Counted from the stretch's first letter, positions 12,240-59,580 are shown. The stretch is DNA of 64,000 bases from Glandiceps talaboti (GCF_964340395.1 NC_135558.1:2484501-2548500); one strand, 5' to 3'. The notes: a model not told the origin generated them from the sequence alone. Numbers and translations are program-made.

Positions 12240-15200
12240 GGTGATTATGCAATCCCGAAATGAATGAATGAGCGAATATGTGACTGTAGCGTTGTGTACG
12301 TGTTATGCATTAGTTCCTGTATGTGTGTGGTATAGGTAACGACTCACGTCTGTTTCTTCGACTTCCAATTTTGAATGAATGAATAAAACGCGTTTGATTG
12401 GTGTTACCTTACATGCACTTCAGACTACATGATTGAGGAATTAATAAAATGTCTGTGATGAAATAAACATACGGATATCCAACATATTGTACTACTAGAC
12501 GTACCTGATCGCCAAGAAGATCCGCCCACTACAAGTACAACAAGGCGCTGAGACGTCGTCAATGCGTACGTGTGAAGAAATGAAATTGATGGATGCGAAG
12601 CGCTTCTTGTGTTCTTACTAATCTTAGACACAGCTGAGATCGCGACTCAACTGACGAAGCGAATTATGTGGATTCTATTGTTTCCTTCGGCTCTTCAATA
12701 ATGTCCCCTTTCACCTTTGAAGCTTTCAGTTTGCATATCGGCTGGTCGGAAAACCCCACCGTCACCGAAATTCCCGCTACGTAATTTCCAAGAATAATCA
12801 AGATCTTCTCTACTGATGCTCACCACCAATCAACGCCGTCGTATAGGTCATGCCTGGGTCAAAGTCCGAGCCTATATTCGTTGTACACAGGGCATGCAGG
12901 GTGAAATGTTAGTGCACTGGAGGTCATGAAATGCATACATCGAAAGCGACTGAAATCGATAAACTCAATTACGATCCTCTGAAATCCGGTTATGAATTGT
13001 ATCACTTGCAGTCCGTCTGACACATCGTAGACTGGCTTATTGCCTCAACAACAATTAGGGCCTACAAGTGTCGTAACAAACGTATATTTCATCCTATGTA
13101 TATTTCCGGGGTAAACTTTTATCCAAATATTATTCCTTTTGGTGTCAGTTTCATATTTAATTTACTGCTCTCGAATCTCGGGGGTTTTTTTACTGTTCAA
13201 TAGAAATATCGGACGAGTTTTTTAATCCATAAACTAAGCCTGACATATCATTTCTTGGACCCAGTACCACAGATTATACTTGTTGAATTTCAGTATTTGT
13301 TGTAATAATTAGCGTTTATTAGTTTTTGTTTTTTAGGTTTTGTTTTTGCTTCTGTTTTTGAGATTTTTATACAATCCGGGGTTTGTACTTATCGAATAGA
13401 ACTGGTTAGCTGCAGTAACTATAGCGTGGGTCTTCGCTCGGTTTTTCCGACGGTGTATGAAAATACTACCGGACTACGTGAACATTTTACTTTTTTACCG
13501 CAAACCTGAACATGTTATTTAAAGAAAAATACAAAAATACACTGTTAAAAAAATTAAATTACTGCTGGGCTGGGCTGCAATGATTCTAGCATTTCGTTTT
13601 ATATCAATATGGTCCATTAATTTATAACTTATAAGGTTCACTGCGGTTTGAATACAACGAGGAACCCGTGTTCACAGTTCCGAACTTTCAGAGCACGATA
13701 AGCTTATTAAAATACGGTGACAAATGTACATTATTGTGATCTTACTTTTCTCACGTTCAGGACGAAAATCGATATCTTCTCTTTTGTAAACAATTGAGAA
13801 CATTTGACAAATCTGTGATTGACAGAGGAGCTAGCTGTGCACATAAATATATAGGAAGGCGGCGCTATGGAATCCGGGATGTTACCGCAACTACAAATTG
13901 AAGGACATACTACAGCAGGGTATACATTTGTGTACAAACCTTTTCCCGAGTTTTGACGGCTAAAACCCAAATTTACATTTTCAAGGCACGTCCATACGTA
14001 GTTACCGTCGATCACTGCATGTGAAATATTGATTAATTGTTTGGCTATTTACAGTTCTAAACGTAAACCTCGAGATGTTTTGTCAAAACACTGCTTTATA
14101 AACTTTCCATTTTACTGTTAAGGGGAGAGTGAGGGGGATATGGAGCGTTACTCGACGTTTTATCTATGTTATTAAAAACATTCCAGTTTTGTGAAAGTTT
14201 TTAGAGCGTAAATAGCATATCTTTGTTTATATAACAAATACAATGTAATTACAAAACAGTAATTGATTCTGTTCTGACATGTCCATATTATGCAGCGTTC
14301 AAGAAATAATTAATGTTATGGAATCCGCAAAATGTATTACGAATAATTCTATGAACGCTCGGCAACTGTTTTTCAAGCATGTGACAGCTACAGTTAGACA
14401 GACGTGTTACAACTGATAAAGTTAGATAAACTTAGAAACCAACCAATAACAACCCGTTACTTCGTTATCGGTCAATTTGACACCTTACACCGTGTAAACG
14501 CTTTGTTTCACGAGCGCATTATTTTACACGATTATCGGCTCTGTGTCGTATAATTTGCTATACTAACTGACATTTTGATCTTGAATTTCTCTGTCCTTTC
14601 TCGATATCGAAAATTAAATGAAAATGTTAGTTAGGATAGCGGAATAGTCATCAAAGTCTACAGGTAGGCTAACATCTTACATTAGAATCACAAAGAATAT
14701 ATGTTGGTCAAATTCGAGGTTATATAACCCGGCGCCGGTGGTCAGTGAAATCACGTAAGATTTTGAGATACGCATGCCCGGTTTCAAGTCTTGTGAACGA
14801 CAAAAACAAAATATTAAGAAGGTGACGTAAACATTTAGAAAACACGAATATTATGTTTTACTCACCAGTCTGTTCATGGCGAAATCATGGCGAAGCCAAA
14901 CTAGATAATAGGGGTGGACCATTTGATATCCGGGGGGGGCTTGGAAGATTTCGGGGGGGGGGGGAGTGCCAAATGGAGTTGCTTTGAAAAAAAATCAGGA
15001 TATGAGTGGGTGATGGAAAAAAAAGATGGACCACTGCTGCTAGAAAAAAAAATGTCTTCAAGGAGGTGGGGGAAAAAATAATGACTCTCCACCAATCTTC
15101 CAAGCCCCCCCCCAAGGATATCGAATGGTCTACCCCTTACTATCTACAAACTCCCCACGTAGTGTCCACGACATTACTAGTACTGTCCTCTCATATCAAA

Positions 15201-15300
15201 CTCAAATCCCAGAATTATAAAATTGATAGAAACACGTGTTCCACAAGTGCCAGGTGGTTGAAATGAATTGGCCAGTCACTGACCTGTTGCTCGCAATGAC
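12240..15300. promoter_or_regulatory. CpG-richer segment, possible promoter region of an unidentified gene
   Basis: By eye, CpG dinucleotides are clearly more frequent here (e.g. 12440-13030, 13400-14000, 14480-14820) than in the rest of the left third. A minus-strand frame at 12631-12506 ends in GATCAG|gtacgt, which looks like a 5' exon with donor. Another candidate is ATGAACAGACTG|gtgagt on the minus strand near 14860-14875. No downstream exon was recognised for either, so this is only a suggestion. Confidence 0.25.
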
Positions 15301-17730
15301 TTGCTAATAAAATAGTAATATATTCGTGTACACGATCTCAAATCCGATTGGCCAATTTATGACCACACACAGGTGTGTTTGTTGTACATTCAAAATAATC
15401 TTGTCATTCATCTTTTGGTGTTATTCCGCTGCATTTAACTACATTTGGCGGAGAAATTTTTATCTTTTTAATAATAAGTTTTAAAAAATTTATTGATGTA
15501 AGCTGCTTTTATAATGAACTTGAGTCGGGCTATACTGTAGGTAGATATCGCATCAACCGAGTGCGTAATCATTACTTAGGCTGGGATAAGAATTTACGGC
15601 AGGGGGCCTGGGGAGAATTAGGGGAGGGGGCATGAAAAGAAATGGAGGGTTCAAGGGGGGGGGGGGGGAATGAAAATTTGATGGAGAAAGGCCCGAAATA
15701 TTTTGCTCATGATTTGAACCAAATTAAACTTATGGAGCGGGGGACACCCCTCCCACACCCTTCCCACTAGCTATCATGGGGGGGGGGGGTGCTGTTTCTA
15801 CCCAGAATTAAGACTGAAAGAGAAAACTCTGCTGGCTAAGTATTTCCAAGTACAGGTTACAACCGAATGCGCGACCTTTTTCGCAAAGCCCACATCTATA
15901 TAGTAAATAAATATTTTATTGTTATGTATGGACACTGAAGTTGATTTCCAAACCAAACCAAACCAAACCAAACCAAACCAAACCTATGACATTACAATTT
16001 AAAACATATATATATTTTACCACAAAGGGTGTTCATTTGAAGAACAATTCGGAAAGAACAGTAAGCCTAATTATTGGACATGTTAGCTTAAAGCTCAGTT
16101 TGTACATTTGTGGCATAATTTATGCTACATATTCAAAATGTGTTCACAATATTCTACATACTTCATCCATCACTTGAATAGTTTGAAATTGAGTGAACTG
16201 AAACCAGATATTATAATATATGTAATAACCTATAAACAATCCGATGAGGTATTTTTTTATACGGAAATCCCCACTGTGTAATCAATCAATTGTTCTATAT
16301 ACCAGAAAACAATTATAATGTCATAGGAGGCATGCATTGACATTAACTAGAACATTTTATCATGTAAGTATTTTCACTTGAACAAACAAACAAACAAACA
16401 AACATATTTTTCACTTTGAGAAAAAAACACACAAGAGATTGGTTTTAATTTCATAAACGAAAGCTATCAGCAAAACATTCAAAAAATGTTCATAGTAACG
16501 TTCACGTCTAAGAATCCTCCTCAATAATAGATCCATGGTAATACTAATAGTGCAATAAACGGTAACTTGCTGTAAAGAAATCCTCGATATAATGAGCAGA
16601 GACGAACATATACCGCATCTATTGTGGATTTTGTCTAACTATATTTAACGATTTGCAGACATGGGGAAAACCAAAATAGATGAGCAGATGTTGACGGAAC
16701 ATTTTAATAGCTTTATCCGTCCCCTGGCCCCACCACTGAATATAATAACAATAGACAGAACTATGCAAATCCGACAAAAATTGAAGCCACCGGTATTACA
16801 GCGCTGACTTTGAAAATACAATGGTTGGGGAAAAAACACGCTACTTGCTAGTCAGAATTAAGAATGAAACCCAACATAGTACCAGTAACGTGAATTCCAA
16901 CAAGGCTGACGAAAGCGAAAGCTAATAACTAGAAAATTTCGAAACAGCGCCAACACTCGGCGGCACAACAAGATGCATCGGAGCCTATACAAGACTTTAG
17001 CCTACATATATGACTTGCAACTTGTGTTTACGGCCAAACCAAAATACGTATATTAAGGAAGTTAACTTTTAACAGATATTTACATGTATTCCTAAAAATC
17101 ATGATAAACGCTAGCGGTAGTATTACCTTTACTGCAAGAAAACACTTACCAAGTTTAGAAATTGGTATTTGGACTGAAAACACACAAAATGTAAAAGTTA
17201 GTGTGGTACCATCAACAATCATTGACGAAATTCCAAGCGACCAGGTCGATGTTTATATAGCAATTCAACCGTATGACGCAACAAATTTTGGCTAAGAGAA
17301 ATTAAGTGTTTTTAACAGGGTAATCATAATTATTTATTTATATTTAAGCTACGTGGTTAGACTCGTCTCCGGGATGAGATTTCAGAAAGGCTTGCATCAC
17401 AAGCTAACAAACTCCGTTTATTTCTCTATGATTACTTAGTGACCTCCATCACGATTTGTTTCGCGTAGAGGTGAACTTTCAGAAATCTAGTAACATGAGT
17501 AGGAGACGACACAAACCTATTAAAAGAACACGTATCGAATGTGAGAGGTTCAAACAGTCCCCATAGTATAGCCTGGAATACATGTGAAAGGTTCAAACAA
17601 TCCTATAATATACGAGTAACCTGGAATCCATGCAGATGGGGGAGGGGGCCTGGGGGAGGGGGTTGAATTCATTATTTCCCCACCATGAGAAGGGGAAATC
17701 ACAATTCAAATTCCCCAAACGTTTCAGTCT
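15300..17730. other. Non-coding with short homopolymer and simple repeats
   Basis: G-runs near 15655 and 15780, (AAACC)n at 15952-15982, (AAAC)n at 16380-16402. A 64-codon plus-strand frame at 17101-17295 has even composition but no recognised domain. Confidence 0.45.
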
Positions 17731-17735
17731 GTCAT

Positions 17736-17880
17736 TGTAACTTGTATTTATTTATTTATTTATTTATTTATTTTATTTATTTATTTATTTATTTATTTAT
17801 TCGGAAAACCAACAGGAATGAAATCCCAATTACAGGCTCCGCAGAACATACAAAATACAAAACAAATATGTACAAACCTT
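17736..17880 (-). repeat. (TTTA)n tract with flanking LINE- or SINE-tail-like sequence
   Basis: About 65 bp of TTTA repeats, followed on the plus strand by ttcggaaaaccaacaggaat gaaatcccaattacagg. On the minus strand this would be a retroelement 3' end with an (AAAT)n tail. Weak. Confidence 0.35.
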
Positions 17881-17979
17881 ACAAAACAATACATACATTA
17901 AAAACATGTTGTCATCCATCATTTCAACAATGCTCTATGCCCGACTGTCTACACCCGACTGCCTACACATGACTATCTA

Positions 17980-19085
17980 CACCCGACTGTCTACACATGA
18001 CTGTCTCCACATTTTTGCAGCACTACTTCGCAACCTTCACCCAAATAGCAAATCCAGAAAATAAAGTTTGTTGTCAAGCCCCCCCCCCCCTCCATTCATA
18101 TTTAAATTGCATACAACTGACACAGTTAAGTATTTATATCACCAGTATAAAAAGCTGATCAATCTTTCGAAGTTTTTGGACGTTTTCCCCAAAAGTGTTG
18201 TACTTCAACGTGGACCACAAAATGGTTACTGCAACGGGCACTTCTAAGGGTGTCTACAGTAATTGCACGGCGGGGACATAGAAAACCACACCTATACTCC
18301 TCCCACTAATTACCCCCCCCCCCCTCTTAATAATTAATTGCCGTCTCCATATCAAAATATACTTTCTCAGTAATATGGGGAAATAATGAAACATGAACAA
18401 GCAAAATTGCCCCCACATACACACTTGCTCTTAAGTACTAAATAAAAAGAACAGTAACTGCTATAAATAGTAGATTGCGGGAATTTAGAAAATGTCTAGT
18501 CTGGTTGTTTCGGGATCTAGAGCTCATGTTTAATTTATTTTGTAATTTCAGTGTATTTCCATGTATCATCTACCACGTTTAAATATTCTTGATTGAAACA
18601 GGGCAAAATTAATGATGAGTGTCATATGTTTTGTGAGGGGAGGACTCGATTAGTTGTGTAACAACTACTTCCACACCCTTTTCCCGAATAACACGTTTAT
18701 TGTATATACATGAGGACATTTTGTTCTGTTCTGTAATCAAATTTTTTGAACATGGAATAATTTATTATTATTGAGTGACAGATTTGTTGAGAATTAAAAA
18801 AAATTAAAATTAAAAAAATTATTCGCATGTCGTTGCACCACTACAGACAAAATGTCCTGACCAGAAACAATTCTGGTTTTTTTTGGCCTGAAGATTGGAG
18901 AGCAGCAGGTTACATGTACATCATCCCATTCACAGACATGATACAGCTGTGATGTGAAGTTCAAGGTGTCATGATGGTGTGACATGGAATCACACAACAA
19001 GGAGACATTATAGTATACCTCCTATATCTTCAACTTGTTAGGACGAGGATATCAGCATCTTCATCATTTGTTGTCTTTCATTATC
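17980..19085. other. Non-coding, nothing recognised
   Basis: Contains C-runs near 18080 and 18312 only. Confidence 0.5.
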
Positions 19086-19129
19086 ATCATGGTGTCATAA
19101 CCACACCACAACCATTATTGTCACTGCTG

Positions 19130-19218
19130 TCTTTGTTGTCAATGTCGTCGTCATCATCATCATCATCATCGTTGTCGTCGTCGTTGTCGTCGTCGTCATC
19201 ATCATCATCATCATCATC

Positions 19219-19252
<34 letters not shown>

Positions 19253-19275
19253 TCATCATCACCACCACCACCATT
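19130..19275. repeat. (CAT/CGT/CCA)n trinucleotide repeat
   Basis: Mixed trinucleotide tract. The minus-strand poly-Asp/Gly frame is an artefact. Confidence 0.95.
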
Positions 19276-20407
19276 CCTCACTTGTTAAATGATGCAACAT
19301 TTGAATATCAATGACCAACAGACCAGTGGTTTTCAATAAACAGCTTGGAAAATAGAACCCCTTCCCCCCCCACATCATATATGTTTCCTTGGGAAAACTA
19401 TCATTTTTGGCAAATCAGGTTATCAGTATGATTTTTAACCCTTTTAAATCAAGTTTAAATATTAAATAAAAATAAAATGTTTGTGCAGAGCAAAATGTGT
19501 GTACATCTACTGAGTATTAAGTGCCATGCTCTTGTAAAGGCACAAACTCTAGTATTAAAGTGACATGTTCTTGTAATGGCACAGACACTAGTAAGTGATT
19601 GATATTTCAACACAGAAGTCTCTGAATAAAGAGGTCATGCTCAGCAATATGGGGTCAACAGTGATGTCAAGTTTTATTTATATTAAAGAGTGTGACGTTC
19701 TTCAGGTTAATAACAGGTTAACAACAGAATAAAAAGAAACACTGTGGTGAAGTCTGTAAATTTCTACATACTCTGTGAAAACTGGGAAGAGTATAATACA
19801 ACTCCTAAAATGCATGAAATGACGAAGAATAAAGTCTGATTACATAACTTTGTGTTTTCAACTTTTTGAAAACCATTACAAGGATCTGTATAGTGAATGG
19901 AAGAAAAATGTATCTATGTAAGGTGTATTTGCCAAGAGGCCATGCATTAGGATTGAATACAAAATGTACATTTCCAGACTTATTTTTAATAGTACCTCCA
20001 TTGACAGCCATTTCATATTGATGACATTGACTATTTCAAATCAAAATAAATATTGAAATAAATTATTTGTTTTACGAAATAAATAAATAAATCTGTGAGT
20101 AAAAAAAAAAAGTATTAGTAAGTTGTTAGATGATGAGAATGCTATTTCAGATTAGAGATTGTTGATTTGTGAGGATTCGACATTTGGATTTAATGATGCA
20201 ATATGAATATTTATATACACAAATCTACATGTTACTATAAAGGAGAACACAGAGTATAAACAAGAGAACAAAGTAATAATATATAGGAAGTTAGAGAGAT
20301 TGGTTATCAAATGTACCTTTACAGCTTTCCTACACATTCATGTTTTTTTTTAAACTTTTTACAATAATACATAGGGAATAGATGTTTACATACAAACATA
20401 TAACAAG

Positions 20408-20620
20408 GCATGTGTGTGTATGTATGTGTGTGTGAGTGTGTGTATGTATGTGTGGATGTGTATGTATGTATGTGTGTGTGTGTGTGTATGTATGTGTGGA
20501 TATGTATGTGTGTGTGTGTGTGTGTGTGTGTTTTCGAGTGTGTGTGTATGTGTGTTAGTGTGTGCGTGCATGTGTGGATGTGTGCATGAGTATAAGTGTG
20601 GATGTGTGTGTGTGTATATG
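20408..20620. repeat. (TG)n / (TATG)n microsatellite
   Basis: TG-rich tract with TATG and GGATG interruptions. Confidence 0.95.
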
Positions 20621-20624
20621 CAAC

Positions 20625-20850
20625 AAACCACATTCTAGTAAACTTTGTGCTAGTTCCAAGATAAATTGCATGTCTCCGATACAACACCATGTATTCTGTA
20701 TGTGCAGGAAGTTTAAACATGCTAATGCAGGAAGATGGTTGTCACCTGACTGTACCCTGGGTTTACCAGTAAGATCCCTCTCTGTCATTGATGGTGTTTA
20801 GTCTTTGTTCTATAAAATCACTCACAATTAAAGAAGTCAACATGTCTTTC
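20625..20850 (+). repeat. Dispersed repeat, 3' part
   Basis: Shares ggttgtcacct, taccctgg/taccctag and gtgtttagtctttgttctat followed by actcacaatta with 55340-55455, same strand. Confidence 0.6.
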
Positions 20851-21097
20851 CACAATTTCATGACGAAAATGTTATTTCAATGTAATAAAGACAAAAATAA
20901 GCCGAAAGGTAACAATATAGGTGATGTCATCTCACGCAATGCATCATGGAACCAGACAATTAACTATTTACATAATTACAATGGGGAAATGTAAATGATA
21001 CCGAGAAGGATAACAAACTCTATTAAACAATATTAAGTCTTCATCATTTGAACAAATTTAGTGTAAAAGGTGTCTTGATCACTACTTGGAGACAGTC

Positions 21098-21626
21098 AAA
21101 CACTTACAAGATGTTTGTCAACAAATCTAGGAGTCAATCACTTAGGAGATGTTTGTCAACAAATCTAGGAGTCAATCACTTAGGAGATGTTTGTCAACAA
21201 ATCTAGGAGTCAATCACTTAGGAGATGTTTGTCAACAAATCTAGGAGTCAATCACTTACGAGATGTTTGTCAACAAATCTAGGAGTCAATCACTTAGGAG
21301 ATGTTTGTCAACAAATCTAGGAGTCAATCACTTAGGAGATGTTTGTCAACAAATCTAGGAGTCAATCACTTAGGAGATGTTTGTCAACAAATCTAGGAGT
21401 CAATCACTTACGAGATGTTTGTCAACAAATCTAGGAGTCAATCACTTACGAGATGTTTGTCAACAAATCTAGGAGTCAATCACTTACGAGATGTTTGTCA
21501 ACAAATCTAGGAGTCAATCACTAAGGAGATGTTTGTCAACAAATCTAGGAGTCAATCACTTAGGAGATGTTTGTCAACAAATCTAGGAGTCAATCACTTA
21601 GGAGATGTTTGTCAACAAATCTAGGA
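21098..21626. repeat. 38-bp minisatellite, about 14 units
   Basis: Unit atgtttgtcaacaaatctag gagtcaatcacttaggag, nearly invariant (agg/acg alternation). Units are contiguous with no unique spacers. Confidence 0.96.
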
Positions 21627-21899
21627 CACGTTGCTATAAAGCATTTTATCTTTGAAAGGAATAAATACAAATATAATATGAAATCAGCTGACTGGAAATC
21701 TAGACACAATGAGATCAAAAAGAGACCAGGATTTATAAAAGTATCAATATTGCACTGCCATATAGAATATCAATAAAGCTTCTATTAGTTAAACATTCCC
21801 TAGCAACATAATTTCCTCCCTAGCAACATCACTTCTTTCTTAAGTAATGGAAATTTTAAAGCAACCTAAATTCCATTGGAGTGACCAGATCATCCTTGC

Positions 21900-22565
21900 A
21901 GTATATCGTACCGTACCATATTGTATCGTATCGTACTGTAATGTAACATATCATACCATATATTGTATCATATATTTCATATCATATCATATATTGTATC
22001 ATATCATATCATATCATATTATATCATATCATATCATATCACATCATATCATATCATATAACATCATATATCATACCATATCATGTCATATCTCATATCA
22101 TATCATATATCGTGTCATACTGTATCATATCGTATCATATCATATCATATATCATATCATACCATACCATATCATATCTATCATATCATACCATACCATA
22201 TATCATATCATACCATATCATATCACATCACAAATCATACCATATCATATCTATCATATCATATCATATCATATCATATCATATATCATATCACATCACA
22301 TATCATACCATATCATATCTATCATATCATATCATATCATATCATATATCATATCACATCACATCATATCATATCATATCATATCATATCATATCATATC
22401 ATATATCATATCACATCACATATCATACCATATCATATCTATCATATCACATCACATCATATCATATCATATCATATCATATCATATCATATCATATCAT
22501 ATCATATCATATCATATCATATCATATCATATCATATCCATCATATCATATCATAAATCACATCA
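21900..22565. repeat. (ATCAT)n pentanucleotide array
   Basis: About 660 bp of ATCAT with local variants (CATAC, CACAT). The open frames through it (Ser/Tyr/His/Ile) are low-complexity artefacts. Confidence 0.96.
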
Positions 22566-22599
22566 TATACATTATCAGCTAGGTTGGCCTAAAGCCTAT

Positions 22600-24990
22600 A
22601 AGCTATTCAAAGGTGAATCAAGTTCATCTCAGTTCATTCCAGGTAACTTATGATGAGAAGAGTGAGAAGACAATGGTTACCTAGCAACAAATGATCTGAT
22701 TACATATAACTATACAATGTTCACAGAGGATAATGGTTTCATTTTCATGAAAGAATACTTCATTTTATAGAGAATTACTTGGAAGGTATTGTTAATTTAT
22801 AATAGCCAGGTAAATGATTAATGCCTTAGAGTTGTAGTAACTAATTGGAAGCATTACATTCTTTACTGGGAAAAGTGGTGTATTTCTTAACAGCAAAAAT
22901 AACTAAAAGTAGTGAGAATTTACAGATAATTGGGTTTTAAGGTATTCTGTACATGTCAGACAGCTACAGGGTATAAATTCACAAATAAAACTACATTATA
23001 TATGTTTACAGGTTTGACATTCAAGCTAGTGACAGATAATGAAAGGAATGGCCATGCCAGGTCTATGTTGCTTTCAGTATATTTAATTGAACAAGTATCA
23101 GTAATATTATATAAATTCATTTTTAATTCACTGTGGAATTTCACGTTTCAAATTCTACAATAATAGCATTTAAAATGCAAAAATAAAATGCATTAACATA
23201 GCAAGTGCCTCAGAAATAAGTAGATTTTCTTAAATTTTGCTGTTACTTTGTTCAAGAAAATGCCAATCAATTCTCTGTTAAAATCAAGAACACAATTCTG
23301 AGGTCATCATACAAAAAATTGAAATTGTGGTCAAAATGATATTAAATTTAAGACATTTTAGAATCCAATATGGCCACCAAATACTAACTCAATCCAATAT
23401 GGCTGCCAAATACTAACTCTATCCAATATGGCCACCTAGTACTAACTCAATCCAATATGGCCACCGCGTACTAACTCAATCCAATATGGCCATCGAGGTG
23501 CTAACTCAATGGGGAAAATAAGATTGTTAATTCCCTTTGACGCAACACAGTGAACACCCAATTTCTTTCAAAGGACTGGCCAGGAACAAGGTTTCATATC
23601 ATATGGCAAAATTTGGCAAGACTTTAAGAACTTTGATTTTCTGGGAAATTGGTCCCCAGAGTAATTTTCTGGGAAATTGGTCCCCAAGGTGCAACCTATG
23701 TTTAGAGTCAGTCGTTTATATACCATATATAACATCATCTTGTGGCAGTATTTGAGATAGCTGACTTATTCTCAATGAGTGAGGATGCAGAAAACATTGA
23801 AAAGTTGACTACCATAATATTAGCACTTAAGACAACAAATTCTATACATAAACGTTGATAAATAACATAGTATAATTTCCTACATTAAAATATCAAATCA
23901 AGTTATTAAAACTATCTGCACAGTTCATTAAAGATAAGGTGATCATGTGACTTCATCTTCAACAAATAGGTTTTAGTTAATATATACCCTAAATGTAAAA
24001 ATAATGACACCTTTCAAGAACATGATTGCTTAATTAATAAGTTTTCCTAAAAATATAAGAATTTTCCAACTTCTATCTGACACAATTAATTTTGTTCATA
24101 CCTGTTATAATGTCGGAATCCAACTTTGACAGTGATATGGAGATCCGAATTGTGTTGCTTCAAATCGTTTAACATGTCTCCAGTGAGACACAATGATACC
24201 AGCCCATTCTAGTACACCCTTGATGATACTGATGTCAGTAAAAAAATTATTATTATACTGACATTTTAAAAAGCTTATGTTTAGGATGAACCCATGATGA
24301 GTCTAGAAACATTAGGATCTGATACTTGAATCAGAGTAAGAATGGACTGGTAGGAATATTACGTAGTACAGAAGATATCAAACTAAGGAATGCAACTACT
24401 GACTACAAACCAGAAGACTTGTGTTAATGTACAAATTTGAACAAGATAGCGTCACAAGAATTAACATTAACACACTCTGCCTAAAAAGTCAACAATTTTT
24501 CTGGTATAAGCTGAATATATTCATACTTTATATTACTTCTTAGAATTCTTTTAATTCTGTAGATTTTATATATTAGCAAATTTACACCCTACAGAGCAAA
24601 ATGCAGATCAGTTTAAACTGATTTTCTTAAGACAAAAACACTTTTCCCATTACATTTATATGAGATAAAAAAGATAAGAATCCTCTACATTGTACTTCCT
24701 AGACAACAGCGAGACTATGATATTGGAACATAACTGAAAACGGATTAAATCTAAATTCAAGTAATGGGATAGTATTGATTTCATGGAAAACTCAACACAA
24801 AAACATCATTTCTATGACCAGGTTTAGGATTGCAAAGAAGACATGTTTATAGTTTGTCTATTTTGTAGAAATAACACATGGTGTAAAACTAATCCAACTT
24901 TTAGATTTATTTGTACTTTAACAATTACAGTTATAGCAAGGTATGTTCTCTTTCTTGGAGCTCAACATACAAAGTGCCATCAAGTGTCAA
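22600..24990. other. Downstream flank of the PLCL-like gene, nothing further recognised
   Basis: Apart from the 34-bp repeat at 23355, this is AT-rich sequence without exons I can support. Confidence 0.5.
23355..23510. repeat. 34-bp repeat, 5 units
   Basis: Unit aatccaatatggccacc followed by a.tactaactc. Confidence 0.9.
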
Positions 24991-25017
24991 TGTGTAAAAA
25001 CAGACATTGATGTTGTA

Positions 25018-26326
25018 TTTATTTGTTATTAACTTTTCAGCTGCAAATGTTTACTTTAGCTACAGAAAAAATGTGATAAGTGCAACCTTCAGATAATGCA
25101 AATCATATACGTAACACTTGAATTGTTGACTAGAAGTATAACCAACAACCATAACTTGCACACCATGCTACACTCACAACATCTGAATTGTCTGTTCTAT
25201 TTAACACTGTGGTGACAAAAAATGTTAACTTGATTTTTTTTCCTTTCACGTCAATGTGATAGTAATCAGTATAGTAAATTACATATAAGTTGCACATTAC
25301 TGGAAAACTTTGACATGACATGCCAATGTATTCAAGGTTTAATTACAATGTTAGTTTACATTGGGTATATGTCTTTGTATACTACAAGATCTCAGTACGC
25401 TTCATCTGTACTTCTCATAAAACTTCAACTGGAAACACTTCTTTTCCTTTACTGACAATAGTGGCTACACCATAACAAGTTGAATGCTTTCACAGATGTC
25501 TTCCTCCAATTAGGTTACAACTTGCTTTGGGTGCTACATGTTCTGCATTTCTGTATTACAGCTTAACTGGGTACTCATTGCACTACAGATGGACAGGGTA
25601 GTTTTGAAGTGCTGCACTACACATGGACAGGATAGTTTTGTAGTGTTGTATTATAAGGTAGTTGTGAAGTGCTGCTGAACAATGTGGTTCTGTAGTTCTG
25701 AAGTGCTGCTGGACAGGGTAGTTCTGTAGTGCTGTATTACAGCTGGACAGGGTAGTTCTGCAGTAGTGTATTACAGCTGGACTGTAGTTTTGTATTATAG
25801 CTGGACAGGGTAGTTCTGTAGTGCTGTATTACAACTGGACAGTGTAGTTCTGCAGTACTGTGTTACAGCTGGACAGGGTAGTTCTGTAGTGCTGTATTAC
25901 AACTGGACAGTGTAGTTCTGCAGTGCTGTATTACAGCTGGACAGGGTAGTTCTGTAGTGCTGTATTACAGATTGGCAGAATACTTAGGCAGTGTTCTATT
26001 ATAGTTCTACTGAGTTGTATTGCAGGTGGACTCAGTCTGGCTTCTTAGGCAGTGTTCTATTATAGCTGGACAGTTCTGCAGGGCTGTACTCTAGATTAGC
26101 AGGATAGTTCTTAATGTCTGTATTACAGCTGCCCAGGCAGGTTCTACAGGGCTGTATCATAGCTAGACAAAATATTTCTGTATTTCGACATGCTAGTTCA
26201 AGGCTGTAATACAGATATACAGGGTAGTTCTACAGGGCTGTATTGGGACTATTGCATAGAATTTCTACTTTACGACTACAATGACACTATTGCACTGTCA
26301 GCAAGAGTTTAGGGGGAATACAATCA
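25018..26326 (-). other. Probable 3' UTR of the PLCL-like gene
   Basis: The sequence after the stop codon runs through a degenerate minisatellite (25555-26255) to an AATAAA on the minus strand at 25018-25023; another lies near 24906. The end is a guess from that signal and no transcript evidence is available. Confidence 0.35.
25555..26255. repeat. Degenerate minisatellite in the probable 3' UTR
   Basis: Imperfect units of roughly 35-50 bp with the core tacagctggacagggtagtt followed by ctgtagtgctgtat, about 15 copies. It begins about 70 bp beyond the stop codon of the PLCL-like gene. Confidence 0.88.
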
Positions 26327-59272
<32,946 letters not shown>

Positions 59273-59441
59273 CTAAAATATACAATAATATATATAATGT
59301 TTAAAGAATATCGACTCTACAGAAATAGAGGGAATGATTTTTTAATATGATAATGCTGAGACTGGGGAAGTAAAAAGTTGACAAACGAAAACACTACGCT
59401 GCAGTGCCTACATTAGGACACTTTCAACCATTAACTTACAA

Positions 59442-59448
<7 letters not shown>

Positions 59449-59500
<52 letters not shown>

Positions 59501-59544
59501 ACACACACACTACATACACACACACAGACACACACACACACACT

Positions 59545-59580
<36 letters not shown>

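Noticed and set aside
12425-12631. Possible coding first exon on the minus strand
   Set aside because: There is a good donor (GATCAG|gtacgt), but no similarity to a known family and no following exon. It is kept only as a remark under the CpG-rich region.
17101-17295. 64-codon plus-strand frame with balanced composition
   Set aside because: No recognised domain, no flanking exon evidence, and a chance frame of this length is expected in 64 kb.
21098-21626. CRISPR-like regular repeat
   Set aside because: Units are contiguous with no unique spacers, and the context is animal nuclear DNA.
21847-22653. Open frames in the ATCAT array
   Set aside because: Low-complexity Ser/Tyr/His/Ile translation of a pentanucleotide repeat.
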